From AG1 sp035559775 (lineage in GTDB: Archaea; Thermoproteota; Thermoprotei_A; Sulfolobales; AG1), in the NCBI GenBank assembly GCA_035559775.1, contig DATMAU010000028.1, positions 62,001-126,000 on the forward strand: a stretch of DNA of 64,000 bases. The letters are read 5' to 3'. Made by a program: the position numbers and the translations under genes. The notes below the pieces were generated by a model. The model saw nothing but the letters and a program-made list of their open reading frames with translations, searched no databases and was not told the origin of the DNA. This document shows, piece by piece, positions 1 through 8,447 of the stretch (positions within the stretch are counted from its first letter, which is position 1; the number at the start of each line of letters is the position of its first letter).

Positions 1-129
1 AGCGACTATCTCATAATAGCTGTCCCAACCACCATAGCGTTTAAAGATGGTAAGGAGATCAAGAGAGCAGAAGGATATATGGATGAGAAAGAGATAGAGG
101 ATTTCGTAAAAAGCCTCCCAGTGATATAG
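1..129 (+). CDS. Thioredoxin-fold protein, C-terminal part (5' truncated by window edge)
   Basis: Frame 1 is open from the first base to TAG at 127-129 and gives 42 residues. It contains VPTTIAFKDGKEI, which has the cis-proline loop (VPTT) and the following beta-beta-helix order seen at the end of thioredoxins and glutaredoxin-like proteins. The CxxC active site would lie upstream of the window, so oxidoreductase activity cannot be checked. The assignment rests on the C-terminal fold pattern only. Confidence 0.6.
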   Translation, partial: SDYLIIAVPTTIAFKDGKEIKRAEGYMDEKEIEDFVKSLPVI

Positions 130-199
130 CCAATTAGCATGGTTCTTTCAGATAGATTAGATGTACATTAGACTGGATAGGGTTGGGTGAGCCTTAGTA

Positions 200-766
200 T
201 TAACCCACTTTTCGTGTGTTGGCTTGATCCTTGTTTTTGTCTCTCTTCAATATATCGAGACATATCTCCTTAGCCATGCCCGAGGGATCTCTTCTAAAAA
301 CCCTGATTATCGATAGTTTCCTTGAATCGGCGTAAGGTGATAGGGCTTTCTCAAACACATCGCTATCCATTCCAAAACCTGTTAAGACATAGGCTGGGAT
401 CGAGTTGGCATATGCCATGAGGATCTCTATCTCAGTCCCAACACCTCCTCCCAGGGATACCAATATATCTCCTGAGAGAACAAGGGTCTCAGATCTCTGT
501 CTCATGGAGAGTCCTGTGTATACTGGGTAGAAGCACTCTTTCCTTGGGGGATCTTCTCTTGGATTCTCTGGGAGTATGAAGACGCATGGTATCCCGAGAC
601 TGCAGGAGTATTCTGCTATATGTTTCATCAAACCCCAATAGCCGCCGAGATAGATTATAAAGCTGCCTAGGCATTCTCTGAGAGAATCTATAAAGATCTT
701 TGAGGCCCTTATAATCTCTTCCGAGGGTTCATCGCTACTAGCAGCTATCGAGATCCTTACCACCAA
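200..766 (-). CDS. SLOG/LOG-like (TIGR00725-type) nucleotide-binding protein
   Basis: This 188-residue protein has a Rossmann-like pattern with GGYWGLM near residues 41-47 and GGGVGTEIE near 106-114. The second motif corresponds to the PGGxGTxxE phosphate-binding loop of the LOG/lysine-decarboxylase-like superfamily, with Gly in place of Pro. Length fits the TIGR00725 group of small archaeal and bacterial proteins. Those proteins bind nucleotides or related ligands, and the substrate here is unknown. The start is TTG (or the GTG just after it) with only a weak upstream purine stretch. It is a single gene, with the divergent repeat copy beginning about 140 bases upstream. Confidence 0.65.
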   Translation of the reverse strand: MVVRISIAASSDEPSEEIIRASKIFIDSLRECLGSFIIYLGGYWGLMKHIAEYSCSLGIPCVFILPENPREDPPRKECFYPVYTGLSMRQRSETLVLSGDILVSLGGGVGTEIEILMAYANSIPAYVLTGFGMDSDVFEKALSPYADSRKLSIIRVFRRDPSGMAKEICLDILKRDKNKDQANTRKVG

Positions 767-904
767 TCTGTCAACCCTCTTGATGATATAGCTGGGCTGA
801 ATAATATTTTAATCCCTCCGGTCCGCATAACCCTGAAAATAATGGGCTGATTAGCTACCTAGTTTTGTCATCACAAAAATGGAAACGGTTACATTACACA
901 TAAA

Positions 905-1130
905 CCGTTTGTCTCTGGATGTTCGTTCCAATCATTTTATTTTCATTCATGTATATCCAGGGGGCTTCCACCTCTACCCGCGGGGTTAGAGATCCTGTGG
1001 GTTCATGGGTGGCTGTCGGGCCAAAGGGCACGTGGCTCTTATCGCCACCCGGGCTTGTGTGGGGAGAGCATCGGGAACCCCTTTCAAGCTTATAGATACC
1101 TCCTACGAATATCAAGAAGAAAACAGCCCA
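905..1130 (-). repeat. Dispersed structured-RNA repeat, copy A (internally deleted)
   Basis: The block runs from CCGTTTGT to ACAGCCCA on the plus strand and is nearly identical to the copy at 4801-5067, except for an internal deletion of about 40 bases around 1040. Read on the minus strand it begins TGGGCTGTTTTCTT, has a TATA-like CTATAAG, and ends GAGACAAACGG. The hairpin arms lie at 976-985 and 994-1002 and carry two A-C mismatches. There is no intact protein frame and no obvious target-site duplication. I treat it as a member of a non-coding repeat family. Confidence 0.8.
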
Positions 1131-1201
1131 GATCACTTCTAAAGTTGATTGGATGGATTTTAATAACAATACCTAACTGTATAAGATTGGTGATAATTGT
1201 A

Positions 1202-1432
1202 ATGATGAGTGATACCCATATCTGGTTGAGGGCAATAATAGTTGGTATCGCGGCCATGCTTATTGGCTTAGCATTATCGGTTATATCGTTTTTAGTCGAG
1301 TCTTCGGATATAGTTAGAGCTATGGTCTCTATCATCGGTTTAGGGGTAACTCTGGCAGGCATGTATCTAGCTATAAAGGGGTTTATAGGCTATATAGCTG
1401 TAAAAGTATCTTCGAGGAAAAAAGATCGTTAG
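1202..1432 (+). CDS. Small two-helix membrane protein, unknown function
   Basis: I place the start at ATG 1202 because GGTGAT, a strong match to the archaeal anti-Shine-Dalgarno, lies at 1189-1194 with a 7-base spacer. The longer open frame starts inside repeat copy A and is unlikely to be real. The 76-residue product has two hydrophobic helices (roughly residues 8-30 and 40-65) and a basic C-terminus ending SSRKKDR. I recognise no family. It sits between the repeat and a convergent secreted-protein gene. Confidence 0.55.
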   Translation: MMSDTHIWLRAIIVGIAAMLIGLALSVISFLVESSDIVRAMVSIIGLGVTLAGMYLAIKGFIGYIAVKVSSRKKDR

Positions 1433-1446
1433 ATCAAGCTAACGGA

Positions 1447-2148
1447 TCAAGGACATGCAACATAGAAAGTAACGCTAGCAATGTTTGACGTGAGTCCCAG
1501 TGCTGCTAGATCCCTCTCATCTATTACACCATCGCCATTAGCATCGGGCACAGTATCTGGCGCGTTGTTATTACTAACCATGGCAGCAAGCGCCTTAGTC
1601 CACCCACACCAGGCAGGTGCACCAACTATCCAGACAGTCTGTATAAATCTAAAGACAGTCTTCCCACCAAGATCAAGCCTATCTTGGAAACCGGTGAACT
1701 GGAATAAATTGGCAAGATTCCTTCCAGGCCCACCAAGAGCTGTGGGTGTATTATTAAATATAACCACGAGTCCTGGGAGAGCCTCATTTCTACCTAAGCC
1801 AAAGACCGGTGCCCCAGCACCTATAGATACGCCGTCAACAGGTCCTCTAGCCGTATAATTGGCTGTAAAGGCTACAAGGGTAGTCGCATTGATCCTCACA
1901 GTCGGGTTTATAGAAACCTCCGGGTAGGCAGTGACACCTGGATCTGACGTTATTATGTTTATTACGACTAGGTAGAACCTGCCTCCCACACCAACAGAGG
2001 ATCTCGGCAGGGGTGAATAGAACTGCACGATCGTGGATGCTTCAGGACTCTGGGCTCTGAGGAGCTGGGTTAAGGCGAACGAGGCTGATGTCAGGGCTAT
2101 TAGCAATATCATACTTAGGGCCAATATCCTGAGCTTTTTTGATATCAA
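1447..2148 (-). CDS. Secreted protein with C-terminal EF-hand/dockerin-like loop
   Basis: The 233-residue product starts with a basic stretch and a signal peptide (LRILALSMILLIALTSASFA) and has several N-x-T/S sites, so it is likely extracellular. Near the C-terminus DANGDGVIDERD matches the calcium-binding EF-hand loop DxNxDGxIDxxD used in dockerin repeats. Only one such loop is visible. Two cysteines lie close to it (AWCGW and the terminal ACP). I chose TTG at 2148 because GAGGT lies about 6 bases upstream. Upstream in-frame TTG codons exist but lie close to the TATA-like TTTATAAGG near 2180-2190. Function is unknown. Confidence 0.6.
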   Translation of the reverse strand: MISKKLRILALSMILLIALTSASFALTQLLRAQSPEASTIVQFYSPLPRSSVGVGGRFYLVVINIITSDPGVTAYPEVSINPTVRINATTLVAFTANYTARGPVDGVSIGAGAPVFGLGRNEALPGLVVIFNNTPTALGGPGRNLANLFQFTGFQDRLDLGGKTVFRFIQTVWIVGAPAWCGWTKALAAMVSNNNAPDTVPDANGDGVIDERDLAALGLTSNIASVTFYVACP

Positions 2149-2609
2149 TTTATAGACCTCATAGATAATAAACAACAAGCCTTATAAACACAAAATATTA
2201 TTACATATTATGCAGATCTATAAAGCTCCAGTCCATAACTCTCTTCAATTATCGTGGAAGAAAACAATCATTTAGGCTTTTTCTATACACCAACTAAGCC
2301 CACCCATGTTTCATGGTGAACTAATAATGCTTAAGCAATGGTATATTATTAAACCCCATGGTCTGATCTATAAGATAATCTGTCCAGGCCGTTAAGCTCA
2401 ATAACAAGGCTTTCATCTATAGATCGTCTGGGCAACCTGGATCCTTGCTCCTTTTAGTATTCTATGATCCTACAGCCTCACTACCATGTTCTCTAGGAAT
2501 CCAGTAACAAGGGCGATGCAGCGGATTCCGGCACGAATCTCGAGATAGAAGGCGATAGTATCGGTATAGAGATCTGTTAAGAAGATAGTTACCTGTCGAT
2601 CTTGTAGAT
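2149..2609. other. Intergenic stretch, no gene seen
   Basis: This AT-rich stretch lies between the secreted-protein gene and the GC-rich island at 2610-2694. I see no coding frame with a ribosome binding site and no tRNA-like fold. A TATA-like box on the minus strand near 2180-2190 probably serves the secreted protein. Confidence 0.5.
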
Positions 2610-2694
2610 GGGTAATGTTGGTGCCGGGGGTGACCCGTCCCGCGCTCATTCCAACCCCGAGGACGCGGGAGTGTTGCGCAGGCCCAGGGTCCCG
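2610..2694 (-). ncRNA. Candidate GC-rich structured RNA (possible tnpB-tail relic)
   Basis: The stretch is strikingly GC-rich within an AT-rich spacer. On the minus strand it lies about 25 bases downstream of a good TATA box (plus-strand 2714-2723), the usual distance for an archaeal transcription start near 2692. A perfect 7-bp stem, TCCCGCG with CGCGGGA, can form between 2664-2670 and 2638-2644. The same strand also reads GVGMSAGRVTPGTN in an open frame, which faintly resembles the tnpB-tail relic at 54260 (VGVTPNE). Either an independent RNA or an IS605 3'-end relic would fit. Confidence 0.35.
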
Positions 2695-2713
2695 TTCTAT
2701 ATGTATTGTAGTG

Positions 2714-2723
2714 CTATTTAAAT
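2714..2723 (-). promoter_or_regulatory. TATA box upstream of the GC-rich island
   Basis: The plus-strand bases CTATTTAAAT read ATTTAAATAG on the minus strand, a canonical archaeal TATA element. It is about 25 bases from the start of the GC-rich island. It lies just outside the 3' end of the Sco gene, so no known protein gene would use it. Confidence 0.45.
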
Positions 2724-2725
2724 GT

Positions 2726-3448
2726 TCATGCGCCCATTTTAGCAACCTTATAGAGCAATTCCCAAATACCTGGTGCGAGTTTATCTAGATTCTTCCACCC
2801 ATCCTCTGTAGGCTGTACTATATACACGATCTCCCCCTTTTTATTGAATATATAGAAACCTACCGAATGGGTTATCAACCCGGTGTTTGGGTCTCTTGCA
2901 ACAAAGACTCTGAAGTTCTCCCACACTTTGGTCATGTTGTCAACGTCTTCGAGAACCCATATCCAGTCTACCTTGTTGAGGAGCTCTCTAGCCCTGCTCT
3001 TTTGGTAAGCTATTATATCTTCGAAAGTAGATCTCCAGGGATCGACGTCGAGTGTTACAAACACTATATCTCTCGAGAGCCCATAGGATGCCGTTTTATT
3101 CATGAGATAGACAAGAACGTATGTCTCCCAGTGACATATATCTGGGCATCTTATATACTGGAACGTCATAACCGTTATCCTGCCCGGCACAGGTATTGTT
3201 ACATTACCGGCTGTGGAATTAACAACCATGCTCTCCATGGAGAAGTCGGGTTTTATTACATAAGCTAGATTGATCCTCCCGTACGTTATTACCAGTGTGT
3301 TGGGTGATACTGTTGGCGTACTATAACCGGTCTCGCTAGAGCTTATAGGGCTTCCTAACTTTAGAGGGAACCCGGTTATTAAAGAAGATGCTATGAGCGA
3401 TATCACTGCTACTAGGATTATTCCCACGTATATATAGAGATGCTTCAT
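2726..3448 (-). CDS. SCO1/SenC family copper chaperone
   Basis: This 240-residue membrane-anchored thioredoxin-fold protein is expected to deliver copper to, or reduce, the CuA site during cytochrome oxidase assembly on the outer face of the membrane. An N-terminal anchor covers about residues 4-25. The copper ligands of the family are present: the CxxxC motif RCPDIC (Cys101, Cys105) and the distal His in THSVGFYI (His194). I chose ATG 3448 because GGTGGGG lies 6 bases upstream, whereas the longer start overlaps that site. It is divergently arranged with a thioredoxin-CcdA gene, which supports a shared role in maturation of respiratory proteins. Confidence 0.88.
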   Translation of the reverse strand: MKHLYIYVGIILVAVISLIASSLITGFPLKLGSPISSSETGYSTPTVSPNTLVITYGRINLAYVIKPDFSMESMVVNSTAGNVTIPVPGRITVMTFQYIRCPDICHWETYVLVYLMNKTASYGLSRDIVFVTLDVDPWRSTFEDIIAYQKSRARELLNKVDWIWVLEDVDNMTKVWENFRVFVARDPNTGLITHSVGFYIFNKKGEIVYIVQPTEDGWKNLDKLAPGIWELLYKVAKMGA

Positions 3449-3584
3449 ACATAGCCCCACCATGGTAGCCCTGGGAGATATATAAAGCTACGTGTAGGTG
3501 TGTATATAGATATATATAGATGCATATAGAAACATACTGGGGGTTAAATACCGCTGCTGATTAACAATAAGAGGAAGAAGGCAG

Positions 3585-4754
3585 ATGTCAGCTATTAGGA
3601 TTAAGGCATCTAGGCGGTATAGGCTTAGCTTTACAAGAATGCTTATCCTATCACTAGCGGTATGGGCGGTTCTCGTAGCTGCAGCTATATATATAGATAG
3701 ACCCGGATCTATGGTTGCCACAGCACCCCAGCAGCAGACAGGAGCCCCTGGCGGTTGGAATAGTACAGCTCGTGTTATAGATATTAGTGATTATAGAGAG
3801 CTCGATATACTCGATAATATGTCTGGGTACTATCTACTCTATTTCGAGCAGAAAGACTGCCCTGGGTGTAAAGAGGTATCCCCAGCTATAGAGAGATATT
3901 TCTCAGATAACAACACCCAGGTTGCTTTAGTGCGGATACACATAGACGATATATTTAACTCTAACCAGGATGCAGCGTTCAAGCTCGTATCAAGATACAA
4001 TGTTCTGGGCACGCCAACTCTTATACTTCTCCATAACGGTGCCGAAGTTGCGAGACAGGTGGGAGTTTTTAGAGGCGATCAGTATGATGGTTTGAAGAAA
4101 TTTATAGAGGATGGTTTGAGATCGAGAAGCAACGCTGGAGGCATCATTTTCTCACCATTACTCCCACTAAGCCTTGGATTCTTGGCAGCAATATCGCCAT
4201 GCTCTCTACCGATGCTTGCACTCTTCATGGTGGTATCGAGAAACCCTGGGAGAAGCATTGTTAGTGCCATTAAGACTCTTATATCCCTGATCATGGTGCT
4301 TGTACCCGCATCGTTAGGCCTCGGGCTTCTATTCACATTCGGAAGACTCCTTGGGATAAGCATCTACTACTCCCTTGTAACATACATAGGGGTTGTGACA
4401 CTGCTTTGGGGTGCCCTAACTTTTATTGATAAGGAGCCCATGATCAGCACTAGTGGGAGAGCCTCATTGCTACTCCCAATCCTTGGTATGCAGTGCTCAT
4501 TCCCATTCCTCCTAGCACTATTACCAATGATCCCCAAGAACCCTGTTGACGCATCGATACAGGCACTGGTATTCTCAATAGGCTATTCAGCCCCATATAT
4601 AGTGGCAAGCATATCCTCAAGAAAGGCTTCAAAGGCCGTTAGAGCATTATCTTCAGAGAAGAGTGCTAAGATCTTCAAATACCTACAAGGCGTTATCCTG
4701 ATCTCTATAGGAGCGTATGTGATTATAAACGGGCTCCCTTACATAGTTGGCTAG
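3585..4754 (+). CDS. Thioredoxin-CcdA fusion (membrane thiol-disulfide transfer protein)
   Basis: The 389-residue protein joins an N-terminal anchor (residues about 18-38), an extracytoplasmic thioredoxin domain with the CPGC active site (Cys92, Cys95) and cis-Pro in LGTPTLI (Pro144), and a six-helix CcdA/DsbD-like membrane domain from about residue 186. The membrane domain retains the two reactive cysteines, in SPCSLPM (Cys206) and GMQCSFP (Cys304). Such proteins carry electrons from the cytoplasm to outside thiols and support cytochrome c or copper-site biogenesis. Here donor and acceptor domains are fused. Its divergent neighbour is the Sco gene. Confidence 0.85.
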   Translation: MSAIRIKASRRYRLSFTRMLILSLAVWAVLVAAAIYIDRPGSMVATAPQQQTGAPGGWNSTARVIDISDYRELDILDNMSGYYLLYFEQKDCPGCKEVSPAIERYFSDNNTQVALVRIHIDDIFNSNQDAAFKLVSRYNVLGTPTLILLHNGAEVARQVGVFRGDQYDGLKKFIEDGLRSRSNAGGIIFSPLLPLSLGFLAAISPCSLPMLALFMVVSRNPGRSIVSAIKTLISLIMVLVPASLGLGLLFTFGRLLGISIYYSLVTYIGVVTLLWGALTFIDKEPMISTSGRASLLLPILGMQCSFPFLLALLPMIPKNPVDASIQALVFSIGYSAPYIVASISSRKASKAVRALSSEKSAKIFKYLQGVILISIGAYVIINGLPYIVG

Positions 4755-4800
4755 CCAGCTAGGGTTTCGAGCTGTATAGTATTTACAGGGTCTTTGTAAC

Positions 4801-5067
4801 CCGTTTGTCCCTGGATGTTCGTTCCAATCATTTTATTTTCATTCATGTATATCCAGGGGGCTTCCACCTCTACCCGCGGGGTTAGAGATCCTGTGGGTTC
4901 ATGGGTGGCTGTCGGGCCAAAGGGCACGCGGCTCCCATCTAGCCTGTGCCCCCGATGGCTTGGAGCAATGCTCCCACCGCCGCCCGAGACCTGTGTGGGG
5001 AGAGCATCGGGAACCCCTTTCAAAGCTTATAGATGCCTCCTACGAGTATCAAAAAGAAAACAGCCCA
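4801..5067 (-). repeat. Dispersed structured-RNA repeat, copy B (complete)
   Basis: This 267-base copy starts immediately after the thioredoxin-CcdA gene. On the minus strand it reads TGGGCTGTTTTCTTTTTGAT at the left end, a TATA-like ATCTATAAG, a GGAGCATTGCTCC hairpin, a second hairpin at 4890-4898/4872-4881, and GGGACAAACGG at the right end. Copies A and B share the second hairpin sequence, with two A-C mismatches in the stem. The longest frame through it carries LDGSRVPFGPTATHEP, a string also seen with changes in the other copies, which may be a remnant of a tnpB C-terminal tail. Confidence 0.82.
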
Positions 5068-5522
5068 AGTTCTAACAGAGTCTAGTTTAGCCGCACATGC
5101 AACTTAGTCTTGGTTAGCCAACGGATCATCCCATTTACCCCTTAGATTGTTCTATGCAAATAACATATCTGTGCTGAATATCTACAAGCCACACTTAAAG
5201 TGGGTTCCAGATACAAATGTCTAGTATTGATCCGAGAGCCCCTCATTGTTTTGTTACTACTGCTGCATGACATTAGCGATCCGATTTAGTAAATACTATC
5301 ATAGCCATATTAATTAACACGCAATAGGAGGCTGATACACTTAACAAAAAAAGAAAGCAATACTATAGATAACAATGAATTATTATTTACCATTTAGCTC
5401 ACTACTATGAGGAACAGAGTAAGGCTAATTCAATTTTTCTCAACATTACTTAAAAGCTTTTTATATAATATTCTATGGCTTTCACGCGGCTGATTAATAT
5501 ATTCCTTCATAGATCATATTAA
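5068..5522. other. AT-rich intergenic stretch, promoter at the right end
   Basis: No coding frame or RNA fold could be supported in most of this stretch. At its right end TTTATATAAT near 5459-5470 looks like a TATA element that would start transcription around 5490, suitable for the gene beginning at 5523. Confidence 0.5.
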
Positions 5523-6137
5523 ATGATCCGTATGGCAGCCGGGAGGATAAGTCATACGGGTTGTATGAGATCCTCCAGGATAAATATGTGTGGTCGTTAT
5601 CTTGGCGCTTCTAATCTATCGATCCGTATGAGGCGCTATGATCTTAATGATGCTCTTGATAACCAGGTCATGGTTGTCGCTGGTCTCACGCTACTTGCTA
5701 CGCTACTTTCCGCTTTATTCGCGTCTTTTGTCCTTGGGGTCTTCCAAGGAAGTACTCCACAACCAGCTATCGATGTAAGGATTACGAGGATCTCTAAGGT
5801 CGCTGTCGTAGAGGATAACGTTGTATGGGATCTAGTACTTAGTGTAAGGAATAACGGGGGCTTAGTTCTCGAGATTCCATATATAGATATCGTGATCAAT
5901 GACGACATCGTGACACCAACAGGATCCCCCAATATAAGATCTCCTATCCCGTTAACGATTATGCCAGGCGAGTTGAAGGTTCTGAGGATAATTATCACTA
6001 ACCATAATGATCCCCGAGGCATGAGTAACGATGCCATAGTCTTTAGCGATAAGAGATTCAATAGCGGTACGATGATGAGCTTGAGAATCACGGACTCTAG
6101 GGGCTATATGGTTCTTGTAACATTCACACTACCCTAG
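5523..6137 (+). CDS. Single-pass secreted/pilin-like protein, unknown function
   Basis: The open frame gives 204 residues. A single long hydrophobic helix (about residues 49-73) is followed by a beta-rich outer domain ending in a hydrophobic strand (YMVLVTFTLP). This order resembles archaeal type IV pilin-like proteins (class III signal plus beta domain), but I do not see a clean prepilin peptidase site. The first 35 residues are arginine- and cysteine-rich and may be untranslated. ATG 5628 would place the helix near residue 14 and is an equally good start. No strong ribosome binding site decides between them. Confidence 0.55.
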   Translation: MIRMAAGRISHTGCMRSSRINMCGRYLGASNLSIRMRRYDLNDALDNQVMVVAGLTLLATLLSALFASFVLGVFQGSTPQPAIDVRITRISKVAVVEDNVVWDLVLSVRNNGGLVLEIPYIDIVINDDIVTPTGSPNIRSPIPLTIMPGELKVLRIIITNHNDPRGMSNDAIVFSDKRFNSGTMMSLRITDSRGYMVLVTFTLP

Positions 6138-6450
6138 GATTCAACAGCCCAACATAGTGGAAAGCCACGTCAGAGCCTGGTGTTTGAGACCCTCTCACCT
6201 AGTATTGAGTCTATATAGTTATTAGCATAGCCTATATAGATTCTAAGGAGACCCCCTCAGCCAGGTAGGCAAGGAGATACCAACTGTTATGGTTACAAAA
6301 GTATCGATCCCACAGTGCGAATGCAAAGAGACCGACGCGAAAGCCTCTGTCCAAAAAGCTTTCCTTACAACCAGCTTTGAATAAGAGGAAAGGTCTGGCA
6401 CGAGAGAGATTCATGTCAAAGCTTTCTACCCGCTCAGAAGTCTAAAGTAT
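6138..6450. other. Intergenic stretch, nothing recognised
   Basis: No gene, repeat copy or tRNA-like fold could be supported between the pilin-like gene and the nucleoside hydrolase ribosome binding site. Confidence 0.5.
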
Positions 6451-6462
6451 GGTGACTATATC

Positions 6463-7362
6463 TTGAAAGTTATTCTCGACATGGATCCCGGCATAGATGA
6501 TGCTGTAGCGCTCACCATAGCGTTAGGATCCAGCGATATAGAGATCCTCGGAGTAACAGTCGTCTCGGGCAACGTTCATGTAGATCAAGGAGTTAGAAAC
6601 GTGCTCAGAATAACCGATTATCTGGGTAAAAGGGTTAATATCTACAGAGGCTCTGAAAGACCCCTCATAAGGGATCTGGTGACTTCTGAACATATACATG
6701 GTTCCGATGGTCTCGGGGACTCTAACTTACCTCTTAGAGACGGGATTATCGCTAGAGAGAATGCTATTAAATTCATCGTCGAATCGATCCTTAACGAGAA
6801 GGCCTCCATAGTAGCTACAGGCCCTCTCACCAACATAGCTAAAGCGATCCTTATTGAGCCGGGCATCGCATCCAAGGTCGAGGAGATCGTAGTTATGGGT
6901 GGGTGTTTCGGGTTAACAAAATATGCTAAGGGTAATGTAACACCTTATGCTGAGTATAACTTCTACGTAGATCCTGAAGCCGCTAAGATCGTGATCAGGT
7001 CAGGGGCAAGGATCAGGATCATAGGTTTAGACGTGACCCAAAACCCCTCATCGATGCTCACTAGGGAGAAGGCCGAGGATCTCAGAAGGGTTGGTAGAGG
7101 TGGAGAGCTTATATATAGGATAACCCGTAAACCGCTTATTGAGAGAGGATATTTCGAGCTCCACGATGCAATTGCTATGGCATCAAAAATAGATCCTAAC
7201 ATTGTCGCATTCAAAGAACTATATGTTTCGATAGATACGTGCTATGAGAGGGGTAGGAGCCACGCGTACACAGAGCCTTCTAACTCTGATGGGAAAACGC
7301 TTGTGGGATACGACATCGATTCTGATAAATTCTACAGTCTGCTTAGGGAGTCCCTAAAATAA
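6463..7362 (+). CDS. Inosine/uridine-preferring nucleoside hydrolase family protein
   Basis: The 299-residue protein hydrolyses the N-glycosidic bond of ribonucleosides, releasing base and ribose, if it follows its family. The calcium-binding signature DMDPGIDDA is at residues 6-14 and the C-terminal HDA motif (ELHDAIA) is present. Length is typical. The start is TTG at 6463, supported by GGTGAC 7 bases upstream. It appears to be a single transcription unit. A nucleoside-type ABC importer at 15450-19889 could supply substrates, although the two loci are not linked by an operon. Confidence 0.88.
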   Translation: MKVILDMDPGIDDAVALTIALGSSDIEILGVTVVSGNVHVDQGVRNVLRITDYLGKRVNIYRGSERPLIRDLVTSEHIHGSDGLGDSNLPLRDGIIARENAIKFIVESILNEKASIVATGPLTNIAKAILIEPGIASKVEEIVVMGGCFGLTKYAKGNVTPYAEYNFYVDPEAAKIVIRSGARIRIIGLDVTQNPSSMLTREKAEDLRRVGRGGELIYRITRKPLIERGYFELHDAIAMASKIDPNIVAFKELYVSIDTCYERGRSHAYTEPSNSDGKTLVGYDIDSDKFYSLLRESLK

Positions 7363-7499
7363 TAGTATAGGTGTTAGCATAATAAAATAATCTTTATTTT
7401 CTTATCCCGCTTGAGTGGAATAATAATCTTTATCGGAACAATACGGACCACGGTATCCCTTAAAACAGCCTGAGAGCGTACTATGATGAAGGTGAGAAG

Positions 7500-8102
7500 A
7501 TGCAAGGCATGAAAAAGATCCTAGTGATAGGAGCTCTGATAGTAGTAGCGATAGGGCTCGCATATCCGCTAGCAGTCTCAGCTCTTTCTATAGCGGCTGG
7601 TAACCTTAGTAAACAAAGTCCCAATAACTATAACTCTATGGAAATCTCTAACAACGATCTTGAGGATGGTCATTACGCGTTCGCTAAACATATCGCTGTC
7701 CAGAAGCGCGGCGAAGACCACGATGATCGAGAAGATCATTCCCATGTGACTGGGAGGACGGTGCTTTCAGCATCGATCAATATAACTAATACCAACATAC
7801 CCAACGTGTCGGTCGGCGATAAAGCCTCGTTAGTGCTCCTCAAGAAAGGAGGCAACTATAGCCTGTTATTGCTTGTGAAAGCTAAGAGTAGCAAGCATGT
7901 ATACCTAGCTAAGGTGAACATAACAAACCTTACAGTAAGCTCTGATAAAATCTCGATAGATGGTTACATAAATAGGAGCAATGTGCCAGGGTTCATCAAC
8001 GGCTCCCAAATATCTATAGAGGTTAAGATAGGGTTTGCCAGCATAGCCTCAGGATCCTATCAGCTTAGCGGCGATGTTCTAAGCATCATATTTAAGAGGT
8101 AG
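7500..8102 (+). CDS. Secreted/membrane-anchored protein with His/Asp-rich segment
   Basis: This 200-residue protein has an N-terminal hydrophobic anchor or signal (ILVIGALIVVAIGLAYPLAV), a charged stretch GEDHDDREDHSHV near residues 71-83, and several N-glycosylation sites. The rest is predicted beta-strand. The His/Asp cluster could bind metal, which is inference. ATG 7500 is chosen because GGTGAG lies about 4 bases upstream. I recognise no family. Confidence 0.6.
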   Translation: MQGMKKILVIGALIVVAIGLAYPLAVSALSIAAGNLSKQSPNNYNSMEISNNDLEDGHYAFAKHIAVQKRGEDHDDREDHSHVTGRTVLSASINITNTNIPNVSVGDKASLVLLKKGGNYSLLLLVKAKSSKHVYLAKVNITNLTVSSDKISIDGYINRSNVPGFINGSQISIEVKIGFASIASGSYQLSGDVLSIIFKR

Positions 8103-8201
8103 GGTAGATCTTTTTTAATTATAGCGGGTGTTTTTTAATATTTTGTAACAGATCCCTTATATTGTTTATAGTTTAACCAGGTCATGACTCTGATCTTGTC
8201 G

Positions 8202-8447
8202 CTATTTAGAGTTTTCCAGGCTCTTTATAGTGCTGTTTATCAGCATTAATACCTCATCAGCTGTTGATCTGCATGTGAGTATCCTATCTTCAGAGCATTC
8301 GAAAACTATATATATGGATCCTTCCTTCTTCTCCATATGTATAACAACCCCATTGGGCATATCTATGTTATCAGGCTCTAGAGACTTGATCACGACATAT
8401 GGATCTAGATCCCCAGTATTTATTTCTACCTCGACCCTGACGATCAT
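8202..8447 (-). CDS. pcc1: KEOPS complex subunit Pcc1
   Basis: This 81-residue protein matches the CTAG/Pcc1 family in length and layout: beta-strands MIVRVEVEI and IYIVFECSEDRILTC, then a single helix beginning RSTADEVLMLIN. Pcc1 dimers hold the KEOPS complex together, which makes the t6A modification of ANN-decoding tRNAs with Kae1, Bud32 and Cgi121. It overlaps the preceding recJ-like gene by 4 bases and lies in the rps15-recJ-pcc1 order common in archaea, which supports the call. Confidence 0.75.
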   Translation of the reverse strand: MIVRVEVEINTGDLDPYVVIKSLEPDNIDMPNGVVIHMEKKEGSIYIVFECSEDRILTCRSTADEVLMLINSTIKSLENSK

